A stretch of 64,000 nt of DNA from Aquimarina mytili (GCF_016735115.1 NZ_JAERQJ010000008.1:216687-280686), one strand, 5' to 3'. Counted from the first letter of the stretch, positions 1 through 9,191 are shown. Translations and numbers: made by a program. The notes: generated from the sequence alone by a model not told the origin.

Positions 1-1067
1 TATCTTACTATGCTGCAGATGGTTTAATTAGCTATAGCTTTAAAAACATTTTGAAGTCAGGTAAGCTTGACCCATCTTTAGGTATTGGTGGTGGATATAC
101 TTGGCTTGATGAAGTAGGAGCTGGAACACTAAACGGTGCTCTTGGTCTTAAATACTGGTTTACTGAAAACCTTGCTCTTAATGTTCAAACAACATACAAG
201 CATGTATTCGAAGATTACGAAGTAAGCAACTACCCTCCTACTCATTTCCAACATTCAGCTGGACTTACTTTCGCTTTCGGAGGTAAAGATACAGATGGTG
301 ATGGTATATATGACAAAGACGATGAGTGTCCAGATGTTCCTGGTTTAAAAGAATTCAACGGTTGTCCTGATACTGATGGTGATGGAATTACTGATGCTAA
401 AGATGACTGTCCTGATACTGCTGGTCTTGCAGAATTTAACGGATGTCCTGATACTGACGGTGACGGTGTTGCTGATCCTAAAGATGAGTGTCCTACTGTA
501 GCTGGATTACCTGCACTTAACGGTTGTCCTGATGCTGACGGTGACGGAATCACTGACGCTAAAGACGAATGTCCAAATGAAGCAGGTCCTGCTGAAAATA
601 ATGGATGTCCTTACCAAGATAAAGATGGTGACGGTGTATTAGACAAAGATGATAACTGTCCTGATGTTGCTGGTACTGTTGCAAACAATGGTTGTCCAGA
701 AGTAACTGAAGAAGTACAAAAGACTCTTAACGAGTATGCTGCTCAAGTATTATTTGATTCTGGTAAATCTAGTATCAAAGAAGCATCTAACAAAGTTCTT
801 CAGGATATCATCGCTATCTTAAAAGAGTACCCAACTGCTAAGTTTACTGTAGAAGGTCATACTGATAGTGCTGGTAGTAACAAACTTAACCAGAGATTAT
901 CTGACTCTAGAGCTAACGCTGTTAAGAATTACCTAACAGAAAACGGAGTAGATCAATTTAGATTATCTGCTGTTGGTTACGGAGAAGATAGACCTATCGC
1001 TACTAACAAAACTAGAGCTGGTAGAGCTAAAAACAGACGTGTAGAGATTAACTTAGTGAAAGAATAA
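1..1067 (+). CDS. OmpA-family outer-membrane protein with TSP3 repeats, 5' truncated
   Basis: The reading frame is open to the left edge (codons from base 3 read [13 protein letters not shown]...), so the start, signal peptide and most of the N-terminal beta-barrel lie outside the window; the TTG at 51 is not the real start. What remains is the end of an 8-strand-like barrel ([28 protein letters not shown]), about five thrombospondin type-3 calcium repeats with the DTDGDG..D..D.CP pattern (about bases 285-700), and a C-terminal OmpA peptidoglycan-binding domain ([27 protein letters not shown]). The family anchors the outer membrane to peptidoglycan; the acidic repeats probably form a Ca-stabilised periplasmic linker. 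A strong terminator follows, so this is the last gene of its transcript. Family assignment is secure. Confidence 0.95.
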   Translation, partial: SYYAADGLISYSFKNILKSGKLDPSLGIGGGYTWLDEVGAGTLNGALGLKYWFTENLALNVQTTYKHVFEDYEVSNYPPTHFQHSAGLTFAFGGKDTDGDGIYDKDDECPDVPGLKEFNGCPDTDGDGITDAKDDCPDTAGLAEFNGCPDTDGDGVADPKDECPTVAGLPALNGCPDADGDGITDAKDECPNEAGPAENNGCPYQDKDGDGVLDKDDNCPDVAGTVANNGCPEVTEEVQKTLNEYAAQVLFDSGKSSIKEASNKVLQDIIAILKEYPTAKFTVEGHTDSAGSNKLNQRLSDSRANAVKNYLTENGVDQFRLSAVGYGEDRPIATNKTRAGRAKNRRVEINLVKE

Positions 1068-1090
1068 GAACGTCTCTCAACAATAAATAG

Positions 1091-1130
1091 TAAAAACGTC
1101 CCGAGATTCTCGGGACGTTTTTTATTTTTA
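1091..1130 (+). terminator. Rho-independent terminator after the OmpA gene
   Basis: A perfect 12-bp stem (AAACGTCCCGAG at 1094-1105 with CTCGGGACGTTT at 1109-1120), loop ATT, then TTTATTTTTA. It is 24 bases past the OmpA stop. Confidence 0.93.
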
Positions 1131-1194
1131 GAAAGTAAAACAATCATTAAAAACGGTATTTTTAAACCTTAGTGATGTATTAGATTTAAAACAC

Positions 1195-3930
1195 TTGAAA
1201 ACTTTTCTAAAAGAGGTATTAATTGAATTACGCGATAGAGCAGAAAACATTAGCGATCTAATTTTTCTGGTTCCTAGCAAAAGAGCTGGGCTTTTTCTTA
1301 AAAAAGAGCTTTTAGAAATCTATCCTAATCAAACATTTTTTGTGCCCGAAATTCTTAGCATAGAAGAATTTATTACTACAATATCCGGATTACAACAAAT
1401 AGACAATATACAAACGCTGTTCGAGTTTTATGAAACTTATCTAAACACTTACCCTCATTTAGAAAAAGAAAATTTTGAGACATTTAGTAATTGGGCTCAA
1501 ACCCTGATTTATGATTTTAATGAGATCGATAGGTACTGTATAGATCATAAATCATTTTTTGCATATCTATCAGGCATACAAGATTTAAATCATTGGTATT
1601 TACAAAAAGAGAAAACAGAATTAGTCAAAAATTATATTACATTCTGGGAAAGCCTACTGGAATATTATAATAATTTTAAAAGCCACCTTTTAAAGAAAAA
1701 AATAGGTTATCAAGGATTACTGTACCGGAAAGCGGCAGACGATATTCAGTCCTATATTCAAACAGAAAAACGGAAACATGTTTTAGTGGGTTTTAATGCC
1801 TTAAATAATGCCGAACAATATATTTTTCAATCTCTTTTAAAAGCTGGTATAGGTGAAGTTTTTTGGGATGCAGATCAATTCTTTATCGAAAACACCTATC
1901 ATGAAGCATCATTATTCTTGAGAACCTACAAAAATCAATGGGAATATTATAAAACCAAGCCATTTCAATGGATTAAAAACAATTTTTCTGATCAAAAAAA
2001 CATAAAGCATATAGGAGTTCCTAAAAATGTGGGACAGGCCAAGTTTATAGGCAAAATCCTAAAATCCATTCCTCAAACAGAAATGGAAAAAACGGCTTTA
2101 GTACTCGCCGATGAGGCATTATTACAACCTGTACTAAATTCGCTGCCTGATACCGTAGACTCTTTAAACATTACTATGGGGTTACCACTAAAAGAAGTAC
2201 CCCTATCCTCATTTTTCGAGTTACTATTTAATCTTCATAAAAACCCAAACCCAAAAGGGTTGTATTATAAATCGGTATTAGAAATATTAAACAGCCTTCC
2301 TTCTTATAGATTACTTGGCCATACTTCAACAAAAATAATTGCCATAATTTCCAGAGAAAATAGAGTCTTTTTGACTTTAGAAAAACTACAAGAACATGCC
2401 AACGAGAAAGAAAAGGAAATTCTTAAACTCATATTTGAATCTTGGACAGAAACCACCAAAGCATTAAACAACTGCAAAAAAATAATACAATTACTAAAAC
2501 AAAGCCTAGACAAAGAAAAAGACGCATTAGAACTAGAATACGCATATCATTTTCATGTTGTTTTTAACAAACTTATTACCCTACACACCACGTATAAATA
2601 TTTAAGTACTATAGCAACATTACATAGCCTATATAAAGATATTTTGACAACAGAGACTTTAGATTTTTCTGGAGAACCTTTTAGAGGATTACAACTTATG
2701 GGAATGTTAGAATCCAGGTGTTTAGATTTTGAAACCGTAATTATCTCATCTGTTAACGAAGGAGTGTTACCATCGGGAAAAAGCATAAATTCTTTTATCC
2801 CTTATGATCTAAAAAGGGCATACAACCTACCCACTTATAAAGAAAAAGACGCTATTTACACCTATCACTTTTATCGGTTAATACAAAGAGCAAAACAAAT
2901 CTATCTTGTGTACAATACTGAAAACGAAGGTGTAGGAGGAGGAGAAAAAAGTAGATTTCTACTTCAGCTAGATATTGATAAAAGACCTAATCATATTATA
3001 GAAAAATATACGGTTTCTACTGAAGTGCCTCGGTTATCCAACAAACTTGTTCAAGTCAAAAAAAATGAAGCTATTTTATCAAAGCTAAAAGAGCTGGGAG
3101 CTCATGGATTATCTCCATCTGCATTGACTCGCTATATAAGAAACCCAATTGATTTCTACTATAATTACATTTTAGGAATTAAGGAAACCGATGAAGTAGA
3201 AGAAACCATTGCGGCCAATACACTAGGAACGGTAATTCATAATGCACTAGAAACCTTCTATACACCACTAGAAAATACTTTTCTTACCGTCGATGCAATT
3301 AAAAAAATGCAACATCAAGTAGAATCAGAGATTAAATATCAATTTAAAAAGGAATACTCAGAACTTGATATTACACAAGGAAAAAACCTTTTGATTTTTG
3401 AGGTGGCTAAAAGGTACATCCAAAATTTTCTAAAATCTGAACTAAAATTATTGAGTACCGGTGCACAGCTAAAGATTTTAGCTATAGAAAGCAACCTTAA
3501 AGCTCAAATACAGATTTCTGAGTTGGACTTTCCTGTTTATATCAAAGGAAAAGTTGATCGCATTGACCAATTAGATGGTCAATTAAGAATTATTGATTAT
3601 AAAACCGGAAGAGTATCCAGAAACGATGTGGTCTTAATGGATTGGGATACTATTACTGAAGATTACAAATACAGCAAAGTTATTCAGGTATTAGCATATG
3701 CCTATATGCAGTATACTCAAAGTAAGACTTCAGAGTCCATTCAAGCAGGTATAATTTCGTTTAAAAACCTCAAAGAAGGATTTATTAAATTCGGAACAAA
3801 AGAATCTATAAGGGGTAAGGCAAATCACGAGATAACCAAAGAAGTATTTGATGAATATCTTTTGCAATTAAAAAAGTTGATTCTTGAGATCTATGCCATC
3901 CAAATTCCATTTACCGAAAAAGAAGTATAA
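1195..3930 (+). CDS. AddB-like PD-(D/E)XK nuclease family protein
   Basis: A 911-residue protein resembling the Bacteroidota AddB-like subunit of the double-strand-break resection helicase-nuclease (RecBCD/AddAB functional class). The C-terminal third carries the RecB-family nuclease motifs: His682 (GTVIHNALE), Asp788 (KVDRID), Asp801-Tyr-Lys803 (IIDYKTG) and the QxxxY motif at Gln831-Tyr835. The N-terminus (LVPSKRAGLFLKK, about residues 25-37) sits where a helicase P-loop would be but lacks GKT, consistent with a degenerate, non-ATPase SF1-like domain. The start is TTG; the N-terminal MKTFLKEV fits the family and no better ATG is near. The next gene begins 2 bases after the stop. A partner AddA helicase is not in the window. 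The nuclease call is secure, the AddB role is inferred. Confidence 0.85.
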   Translation: MKTFLKEVLIELRDRAENISDLIFLVPSKRAGLFLKKELLEIYPNQTFFVPEILSIEEFITTISGLQQIDNIQTLFEFYETYLNTYPHLEKENFETFSNWAQTLIYDFNEIDRYCIDHKSFFAYLSGIQDLNHWYLQKEKTELVKNYITFWESLLEYYNNFKSHLLKKKIGYQGLLYRKAADDIQSYIQTEKRKHVLVGFNALNNAEQYIFQSLLKAGIGEVFWDADQFFIENTYHEASLFLRTYKNQWEYYKTKPFQWIKNNFSDQKNIKHIGVPKNVGQAKFIGKILKSIPQTEMEKTALVLADEALLQPVLNSLPDTVDSLNITMGLPLKEVPLSSFFELLFNLHKNPNPKGLYYKSVLEILNSLPSYRLLGHTSTKIIAIISRENRVFLTLEKLQEHANEKEKEILKLIFESWTETTKALNNCKKIIQLLKQSLDKEKDALELEYAYHFHVVFNKLITLHTTYKYLSTIATLHSLYKDILTTETLDFSGEPFRGLQLMGMLESRCLDFETVIISSVNEGVLPSGKSINSFIPYDLKRAYNLPTYKEKDAIYTYHFYRLIQRAKQIYLVYNTENEGVGGGEKSRFLLQLDIDKRPNHIIEKYTVSTEVPRLSNKLVQVKKNEAILSKLKELGAHGLSPSALTRYIRNPIDFYYNYILGIKETDEVEETIAANTLGTVIHNALETFYTPLENTFLTVDAIKKMQHQVESEIKYQFKKEYSELDITQGKNLLIFEVAKRYIQNFLKSELKLLSTGAQLKILAIESNLKAQIQISELDFPVYIKGKVDRIDQLDGQLRIIDYKTGRVSRNDVVLMDWDTITEDYKYSKVIQVLAYAYMQYTQSKTSESIQAGIISFKNLKEGFIKFGTKESIRGKANHEITKEVFDEYLLQLKKLILEIYAIQIPFTEKEV

Positions 3931-3932
3931 TC

Positions 3933-4781
3933 ATGATGAGCAGTAAAAAAAACATATCTATTCAAGGAAAACATCAAAAACCAATACTAACTGATGTTTT
4001 TTATCTTGAGAATCAAAAAGAAAAGCCTGTTGTTATATTCTGTCATGGCTACAAAGGATTTAAAGATTGGGGAGCATGGGACTTGGTTGCAAAAGCATAT
4101 GTCAATGCTGGGTTTTTCTTTTCAAAGTTCAATTTTTCACATAACGGAGGTACCATGGATCAACCCATAGATTTCCCTGATTTAGAAGCCTTCGGAAACA
4201 ACTCTTATATCAAAGAACTGGATGATCTCGATACGATACTAGATTGGATCACTTCTTCAGGTTTTGAATTCAAAAATGAAATCGATTCTTCAAATATTAC
4301 ATTGATAGGCCACTCTCGTGGTGGTGGGATTGTAACTATCAAGGCATCTGAAGACCATAGAATAACTAAGCTTATATCCTGGGCAGGAGTTTCAGATTAC
4401 AAAAATCGTTTCCCTAAAGGAGAAGCTTTTGAAAAATGGAAAAGAGAAGGTATTTATTTTGTTGAAAACGGAAGAACTAAACAACAAATGCCGCACTATT
4501 TCCAGTTTTATACTTCATTTATAGAAAATGAAGATCGACTTACTATTTCGCGGGCAGCAAAAAATATAAACATCCCTCATCTAATTATTCATGGCACTAA
4601 TGATCTAGCTGTTAATGTTGAAGAAGGAAAAAAATTACATGCATGGAATCCTGAGAGTCAACTGTTTTTAGTAGAAAACGCAAATCATGTTTTTGGAGCA
4701 AAACACCCTTGGGAAACCCAAATGTTACCCAAACATCTTGAGGTTATCACACGAAAATCCATTGATTTTATAATACTTTAA
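3933..4781 (+). CDS. alpha/beta hydrolase (serine hydrolase)
   Basis: A 282-residue cytosolic alpha/beta-hydrolase fold protein with no signal peptide. The nucleophile elbow GHSRGGG puts the catalytic serine at residue 128; Asp224 (IIHGTNDLAV) and His252 (NANHVFG) complete the likely triad, and VIFCHGYKGFKDW holds the oxyanion-hole region. The fold resembles dienelactone-hydrolase/prolyl-oligopeptidase-type esterases; the substrate cannot be told. It starts 2 bases after the AddB-like gene (ATGATG, either Met possible) and is probably co-transcribed with it, though no functional link is evident. No clear terminator follows in the 56 bases before the next gene. Confidence 0.85.
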   Translation: MMSSKKNISIQGKHQKPILTDVFYLENQKEKPVVIFCHGYKGFKDWGAWDLVAKAYVNAGFFFSKFNFSHNGGTMDQPIDFPDLEAFGNNSYIKELDDLDTILDWITSSGFEFKNEIDSSNITLIGHSRGGGIVTIKASEDHRITKLISWAGVSDYKNRFPKGEAFEKWKREGIYFVENGRTKQQMPHYFQFYTSFIENEDRLTISRAAKNINIPHLIIHGTNDLAVNVEEGKKLHAWNPESQLFLVENANHVFGAKHPWETQMLPKHLEVITRKSIDFIIL

Positions 4782-4837
4782 CACTAAAGAATTACCAGCG
4801 ATATAATTTTCTACGTTTTTTTTCGTTTATTTGTCAC

Positions 4838-5125
4838 ATGAAATCATATAGACATATCATTGCTTTGGTATTTCTTGCTTTGTTCTGTATTATAGAACTG
4901 GCAGATATACACATGTTAAGCCATGATACTGCGGACGATACAGATTGTCAGATATGTCTTCTTTCATCAGAGAAACAAAATGATGGATTTATAGGAACAC
5001 AAGTTATTGAGGTTCCATGCATCATTGTAATTCCTGCAGATATTGTTCGAAGCAATTATGAGCAAAACTATTTTGATTCTCAAATCAATTATTCTCTTCA
5101 AAATAAGGCGCCACCTACAGCCTAA
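4838..5125 (+). CDS. small secreted/membrane protein with H-x3-H and C-x2-C, first gene of a TonB-receptor operon
   Basis: A 95-residue protein with one N-terminal hydrophobic segment (IIALVFLALFCIIELADI) that may be a signal anchor, followed by a compact His/Asp/Cys cluster (HMLSHDTADDTDCQICLLS) and a C-terminal ...KAPPTA. Small proteins with this plan (a hydrophobic start, metal-ligand-like His/Cys, an ending rich in Ala-Pro-Pro, like DUF2946) are often encoded beside TonB-dependent metal receptors; this similarity is from memory and the family is not certain. The receptor gene begins 81 bases downstream. It may bind or sense the metal that the receptor imports. The start ATG is the only reasonable one. 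Confidence 0.65.
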   Translation: MKSYRHIIALVFLALFCIIELADIHMLSHDTADDTDCQICLLSSEKQNDGFIGTQVIEVPCIIVIPADIVRSNYEQNYFDSQINYSLQNKAPPTA

Positions 5126-5206
5126 TAAGTATTTGTTTACCAATTGCTCTTAAAAACTCTAGTATATAACCATAATACTAGTTTTACCTTATTATTAATA
5201 TTTTCA

Positions 5207-7606
5207 ATGAAAAGATTCACTTTAATTACAGTGTATCTTCTAGGTGTAACTTTTTCATTAGCACAAGATTGCAATAAGACACTTACCGGAAAGGTAATAG
5301 ATTTTCATGATGGAGTTGCCCTAAAAGGCGCAAAAATTACTTTTAATAATCAAATGATTGTTACAGACACAGAGGGAAATTATACCATAAATGACTTATG
5401 TGCTATATCATATGCATTTACAATTTCACACGAAGATTGTAATTCGCAAGTGGTTACTATTGATGTGTCTAAAGTACATACACAAGACTTTTATCTAGAG
5501 CATCACTATACAGATTTAGATCAAATAGACATAGCTTCTTCTTCTAAGAATAAAGCAACGAACAGTCAGGTTGAAGAAAAGTTGAATCGAAAACAATTAG
5601 AATTGTATAGTAGCCTTTCTATAGGCGATGCATTAAAAGAAATTTCTGGGGTTAATACCTTAACGTCTGGTAATACAATTGTTAAGCCTGTAATCCAGGG
5701 AGTACATAGTAGTAGGATTGTAATTTTAAATAACGGTGTACGACAAGAGGATCAGGAATGGGGCGAAGAACATGCTCCAAATATAGATATTAACGCTTTT
5801 AATGAAATTCGAGTCATTAAAGGTGCTGGAGCTCTGCAATATGGTGGAAATGCAATTGGCGGGGTAATTATTGCAGAAAACAAATTAACCAGCTTAAGAG
5901 ATACCATTTTTGGAAATGCCCAATTAGCCGCAAGTACTAATGGCCAAGGAGGCAGTACAAACTCTGCGCTTAATATCGGATTTAAAAATGGCTGGGGAGC
6001 CAAAGCACAAGGAACCGTTAAATATTTCGGGGATAGTGAAGCCCCGGATTATATTCTAAGCAATACAGGGCATAGAGAACAAAGTTTCTCTACCACATTT
6101 GGATATAACAACTTTTTATATGGTTTTGAAGGGTATTATAGTTTTTATAATGCCACTCAAGGTATATTACGATCGTCACACATTGGTAATGTCGGCGATC
6201 TGGTTAGAGCAATAAATAGTGAAGTACCACTAGTCATTAATGATTTTACATACGATATTAATGCTCCTAAACAAGAAACACAACATCATTTGGTAAAACT
6301 GAAATTTTATAATCGTTTCAAAAACCTTGGGAAATTAAATCTTCAATATTCCTTTCAATACAATAACAGAAAAGAATTTGACATTAGAAGAGGAGATGAT
6401 CGCGACAAACCAAGTCTGGATTTAGAACTCCTAACCCATGGTTTAGAAGGGTCCTTTTTATTTGATGCCAAAGATAGTTTTAAAAAGAATGTTGGATTTC
6501 AACTCGCCTATCAAACCAATACTCCAGATCCAGATACAGGAGTAAGACGATTAATACCAGACTACAACAAAATAAGTGCAGGAGTTTTTGCCATTACAGA
6601 GTTTACTATTAGTGATCACATTACGGCTGATGCCGGTATTCGATATGATTTTGTAAATGTAGATGCTAAAAAATTCTATGAAAAAGAATTTTGGGATGAT
6701 CGGGCATATAATGTACAGTTCGCAGACCTCATTATTGCCGATGAAGGAGATCAATGGCTTACAAATCCAAATTTTGATTATAATAGCGTGTCTGCTTCAG
6801 TTGGTCTCAATTACAGTTATGGTAATCAAAATACCCTTCTATTTAACGCTTCTTATGTTAATCGAGCTCCAAATCCTGTAGAACTGTTTAGTGATGGGTT
6901 GCATCATAGTGCGGCAATTATTGAATTAGGAGATTTGAATTTTGATCAAGAAAGTGCATTGAAATTTTCTTTAGCCAGCGAGCATGAAAATATTTTTGGT
7001 ATAGGAAGATTAAAGGTTTCTCCCTACCTAAGTCTTATTGATAATTTTATATTGCTCGAACCAACCGGCGTAGACTTTACAATCAGAGGATCTTTCCCAA
7101 TATGGGAGTATCGACAAACCAATGCGTTATTATATGGCATCGATGTAGATTACGGTCTGGACATCACCGAAACGTTAAAATTTACTACCGGGTTTTCATA
7201 TATCTATGGTCAGGATACCACAGCCAATGAAGCATTAATCAATATGCCTGCACCTAATTTTAGATCACAACTTACGTATCAAAAAGAAAATTGGGATATT
7301 CGATTAACCAATACTTCTGTATTAAAACAAAATAGATTTCCAAATAATGATTTCGAGACCAGTTTCATTCGAAACAATGTAGAAGTAACAGAGTTAGTGC
7401 TTATTTCAGAGCCTCCCGCTGGGTATAGTCTTTTTGATCTTTCTGGATCATACACATTTGGAATATGGAACCCCAAAGACCTTGTTGTAGGAGCAAGTAT
7501 AACAAACCTATTTGATGTCTCATATAGAGATTATTTAAACAGACAGCGTTTTTACGCAGATAATATCGGAAGAAACTTTACACTTAATATAAATTTTAAA
7601 TTTTAA
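5207..7606 (+). CDS. TonB-dependent outer-membrane receptor
   Basis: A 799-residue receptor. The ATG at 5207 is chosen because it opens directly onto a signal peptide (MKRFTLITVYLLGVTFSLAQ). Order of domains: a carboxypeptidase-regulatory-like beta-sandwich (LTGKVIDFHDGVALKGAKI, residues about 25-105), a plug domain (ISGVNTLTSGNTIVKPVIQG, residues about 125-235), then a 22-strand-type barrel ending in aromatic F (TLNINFKF). The length and the absence of a SusD partner argue for a siderophore, metal or haem receptor rather than a SusC polysaccharide system; the ZnuD/copper-type receptors are the closest in plan. It is flanked by a small Cys/His protein upstream and a lipoprotein 4 bases downstream, so these three probably form one uptake operon. 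Substrate is inferred, family is certain. Confidence 0.92.
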   Translation: MKRFTLITVYLLGVTFSLAQDCNKTLTGKVIDFHDGVALKGAKITFNNQMIVTDTEGNYTINDLCAISYAFTISHEDCNSQVVTIDVSKVHTQDFYLEHHYTDLDQIDIASSSKNKATNSQVEEKLNRKQLELYSSLSIGDALKEISGVNTLTSGNTIVKPVIQGVHSSRIVILNNGVRQEDQEWGEEHAPNIDINAFNEIRVIKGAGALQYGGNAIGGVIIAENKLTSLRDTIFGNAQLAASTNGQGGSTNSALNIGFKNGWGAKAQGTVKYFGDSEAPDYILSNTGHREQSFSTTFGYNNFLYGFEGYYSFYNATQGILRSSHIGNVGDLVRAINSEVPLVINDFTYDINAPKQETQHHLVKLKFYNRFKNLGKLNLQYSFQYNNRKEFDIRRGDDRDKPSLDLELLTHGLEGSFLFDAKDSFKKNVGFQLAYQTNTPDPDTGVRRLIPDYNKISAGVFAITEFTISDHITADAGIRYDFVNVDAKKFYEKEFWDDRAYNVQFADLIIADEGDQWLTNPNFDYNSVSASVGLNYSYGNQNTLLFNASYVNRAPNPVELFSDGLHHSAAIIELGDLNFDQESALKFSLASEHENIFGIGRLKVSPYLSLIDNFILLEPTGVDFTIRGSFPIWEYRQTNALLYGIDVDYGLDITETLKFTTGFSYIYGQDTTANEALINMPAPNFRSQLTYQKENWDIRLTNTSVLKQNRFPNNDFETSFIRNNVEVTELVLISEPPAGYSLFDLSGSYTFGIWNPKDLVVGASITNLFDVSYRDYLNRQRFYADNIGRNFTLNINFKF

Positions 7607-7610
7607 TGCA

Positions 7611-8153
7611 ATGAAAAAAGGAATTCATAAACTATTAAGCATCATTTTTATCGTCTCTATTTTAGCTTCATGTAGTGATGATGATGATAACCCAATAGTA
7701 ATTAACGAAGAAGAAACTATTACAACCGTAAAATTAAGCGTTACTGAATCTGGTACTACAACCACACAAGAATTTGAGTGGACTGAATCCAGTCAAGATG
7801 ATATCACCTTAAAAGCAAACACTTCATATAATATCAAAATTCAATTTTTAGATGAATCGAACCCAAATGATGTAGAAGATATTACTGAAGAAGTAATCGC
7901 CGAAAAAGATGAGCATTTTGTCTTTTATGAAACTACGGTAGGTGGATTAACATTTGACAATGCTTCAGATGATACGGTTGATGCTAATAATGTTGGCATT
8001 AATATTTCAACAGATTGGTCAGCAGGAGATGCCGCAACCGGAGTTATCAGAGCTTTTTTAATTCATGAACCGACTTCAAAAACAGGAGATTCTAGAGCTG
8101 ATTTCGGTGGAGAAACAGATATAGAAGTAGATTTTAATGTAACCGTACAATAA
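7611..8153 (+). CDS. surface-type lipoprotein, partner of the TonB receptor
   Basis: A 180-residue lipoprotein beginning MKKGIHKL with the lipobox ILASC; the cysteine is followed by SDDDD, matching the Bacteroidota lipoprotein export signal that sends lipoproteins to the cell surface. The mature part is an all-beta acidic domain (TTVKLSVTESGTTTTQEF, VDFNVTV). It starts 4 bases after the receptor stop, so translation is probably coupled. Similar proteins next to TonB receptors are annotated as type 1 periplasmic binding fold proteins; whether that fold applies cannot be judged here. A role in capturing substrate for the receptor is inferred from position. No terminator lies immediately after it, but the hairpin at 8243-8276 may end the operon. 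Confidence 0.8.
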   Translation: MKKGIHKLLSIIFIVSILASCSDDDDNPIVINEEETITTVKLSVTESGTTTTQEFEWTESSQDDITLKANTSYNIKIQFLDESNPNDVEDITEEVIAEKDEHFVFYETTVGGLTFDNASDDTVDANNVGINISTDWSAGDAATGVIRAFLIHEPTSKTGDSRADFGGETDIEVDFNVTVQ

Positions 8154-8177
8154 CAAAATAAGTAGTTACAACAGTAT

Positions 8178-8276
8178 ATTGAAACGCCACAGTTATATTG
8201 TATTTAAGTTGAGTTTGTATAACCTTTGATTTGTTTCAATTTAATCCCCAAGAACATGTTCTTGGGGATTTTTTTA
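8178..8276 (+). ncRNA. candidate structured RNA, copy 1 of a tandem pair
   Basis: An 8-bp perfect inverted repeat (ATTGAAAC 8178-8185 with GTTTCAAT 8233-8240) encloses AAGTTGAGTTTGT at 8206-8218 and is followed within 3 bases by a strong terminator. The same arrangement recurs at 8571-8675 with different sequence between the conserved blocks, which suggests selection on structure. It could be a small RNA of about 100 nt (size like the flavobacterial 6S-type RNAs), the 3' UTR of the operon upstream, or a promoter plus short leader RNA: TTG followed at about 23 bases by TAAGTTGA. No Rfam search was possible. Confidence 0.5.
8243..8276 (+). terminator. Rho-independent terminator of RNA candidate 1
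   Basis: Stem AATCCCCAAGAA (8243-8254) with TTCTTGGGGATT (8259-8270), loop CATG, then TTTTTAT. It also lies 90 bases past the lipoprotein gene and may end that operon. Confidence 0.9.
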
Positions 8277-8570
8277 TGAAATAAAATGACTAAACACTTA
8301 TTATTTGGTATAAATTTTGAGTAATTTACAATATGATAATGTAAAAATTGTAGGTTTTTGATCAAACACACTGAGAATATGGTGTTAAAAACCGAATATT
8401 TCCCCGAAAAATGAAGTATAATTTGATTTTCAATGAGTTAAACACAATGATTTTGCGAGGATATTAAGGCATTATTAAATCTGAATTACGATTCAAAAAA
8501 CACTAAAATATTAAAGAGATACCACTTATATTCGCGGCATTAAATCTAACCAATAGATTAACAAACGACA

Positions 8571-8675
8571 AAATTGAAACAATCATAATTAGTATAAGTT
8601 GAGTTTGTGTTAAATACTACTACTAAGTTTCAATTTAGACCCCCGGGAGTAGTTACCCGGGGGTTGTTTTTTTTG
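8571..8675 (+). ncRNA. candidate structured RNA, copy 2 of a tandem pair
   Basis: A 10-bp perfect inverted repeat (AAATTGAAAC 8571-8580 with GTTTCAATTT 8627-8636) encloses AAGTTGAGTTTGT at 8596-8608, the same 13-mer as copy 1, and is followed by its own terminator. The arm-to-arm distance is 46 bases against 47 in copy 1 although the intervening sequence differs. No gene lies directly upstream, which favours an independent small RNA over a 3' UTR. The alternative reading is a promoter (TTG at 8574, TAnnTTG at 8595) driving a transcript of about 60 nt. Confidence 0.55.
8639..8675 (+). terminator. Rho-independent terminator of RNA candidate 2
   Basis: GC-rich stem ACCCCCGGG (8639-8647) with CCCGGGGGT (8656-8664), loop AGTAGTTA, followed by TGTTTTTTTTG. 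It ends no protein-coding gene. Confidence 0.9.
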
Positions 8676-8716
8676 TGTTGTACCCGCCCAACACTCGTTA
8701 TAAACCAGCGCATCAA

Positions 8717-9191
8717 ATATAGCTAATCCAACCCCTGTGGGTATTCCAGGCTTTACATGTTTATAAACAGGTTACAGGCCGTTCTTATACGCCCTTCAGG
8801 TCGTTTTGAACGGGCAATAGGCCGTTAACTACCCCCTAACAGGGTGTCTCGACACCCCCTACCCCCCGTCTCGACACCCCTATAGGTAGTATGACAACGC
8901 CCTATTCACCGTCTCGAACGTCCTTTTGGTAGTATAGTAATGCCTTATTGGCCGTTTTGGCACCCCCTAAAGGGTATGATGACACCTGAAAAGTAGTAAT
9001 GCAACACGCTGTAAACCGTTTTGGAGATAAAAACGACCAAAAGAGAATATATAAGATCAGTATATTAAGCAGGTATAACTTTATTATAAATGCTCTTGAT
9101 TCTACTGGCATGTTGTGTAAAGAGATCACCCTAGCCGTAACAGAATTGTTTGAAGCTAATATCTTTATCTCAACCCCATATAGCTAATCCA
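8717..9191. repeat. GC-rich island bounded by 14-bp direct repeats
   Basis: ATATAGCTAATCCA occurs at 8717-8730 and again at 9178-9191. Between them the base composition becomes locally much richer in G and C (CCCC/GGGG runs) than the AT-rich surroundings and contains a degenerate tandem repeat. This is what an inserted or excised element with a target duplication or attachment site would leave, but no transposase or integrase is present. Confidence 0.55.
8866..9025. repeat. degenerate 43-bp tandem repeat
   Basis: Two adjacent 43-base units align without gaps (8866-8908 and 8909-8951), sharing CCGTCTCGA, GGTAGTAT and GCC-TATT blocks. Further units beginning CCGTTTTGG start at 8952 and 9016, and weaker ones precede 8866 (TGTCTCGACACCCCCTA at 8845). 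The array does not encode a repeated peptide in any long frame. Confidence 0.65.

Noticed and set aside
242..553. A minus-strand frame of 103 codons rich in Ser/Pro/Gly
   Set aside because: It is the reverse complement of the repetitive TSP3 region of the OmpA gene and has no start context or domain.
8178..8636. ATTGAAAC/GTTTCAAT arms resembling the ends of CRISPR repeats
   Set aside because: Only two units, each with its own terminator, unequal inner sequence and no spacer periodicity or cas genes.
8902..9187. Overlapping short frames on both strands in the GC-rich island
   Set aside because: They run through the non-coding tandem repeat, show no recognisable protein content and overlap each other.
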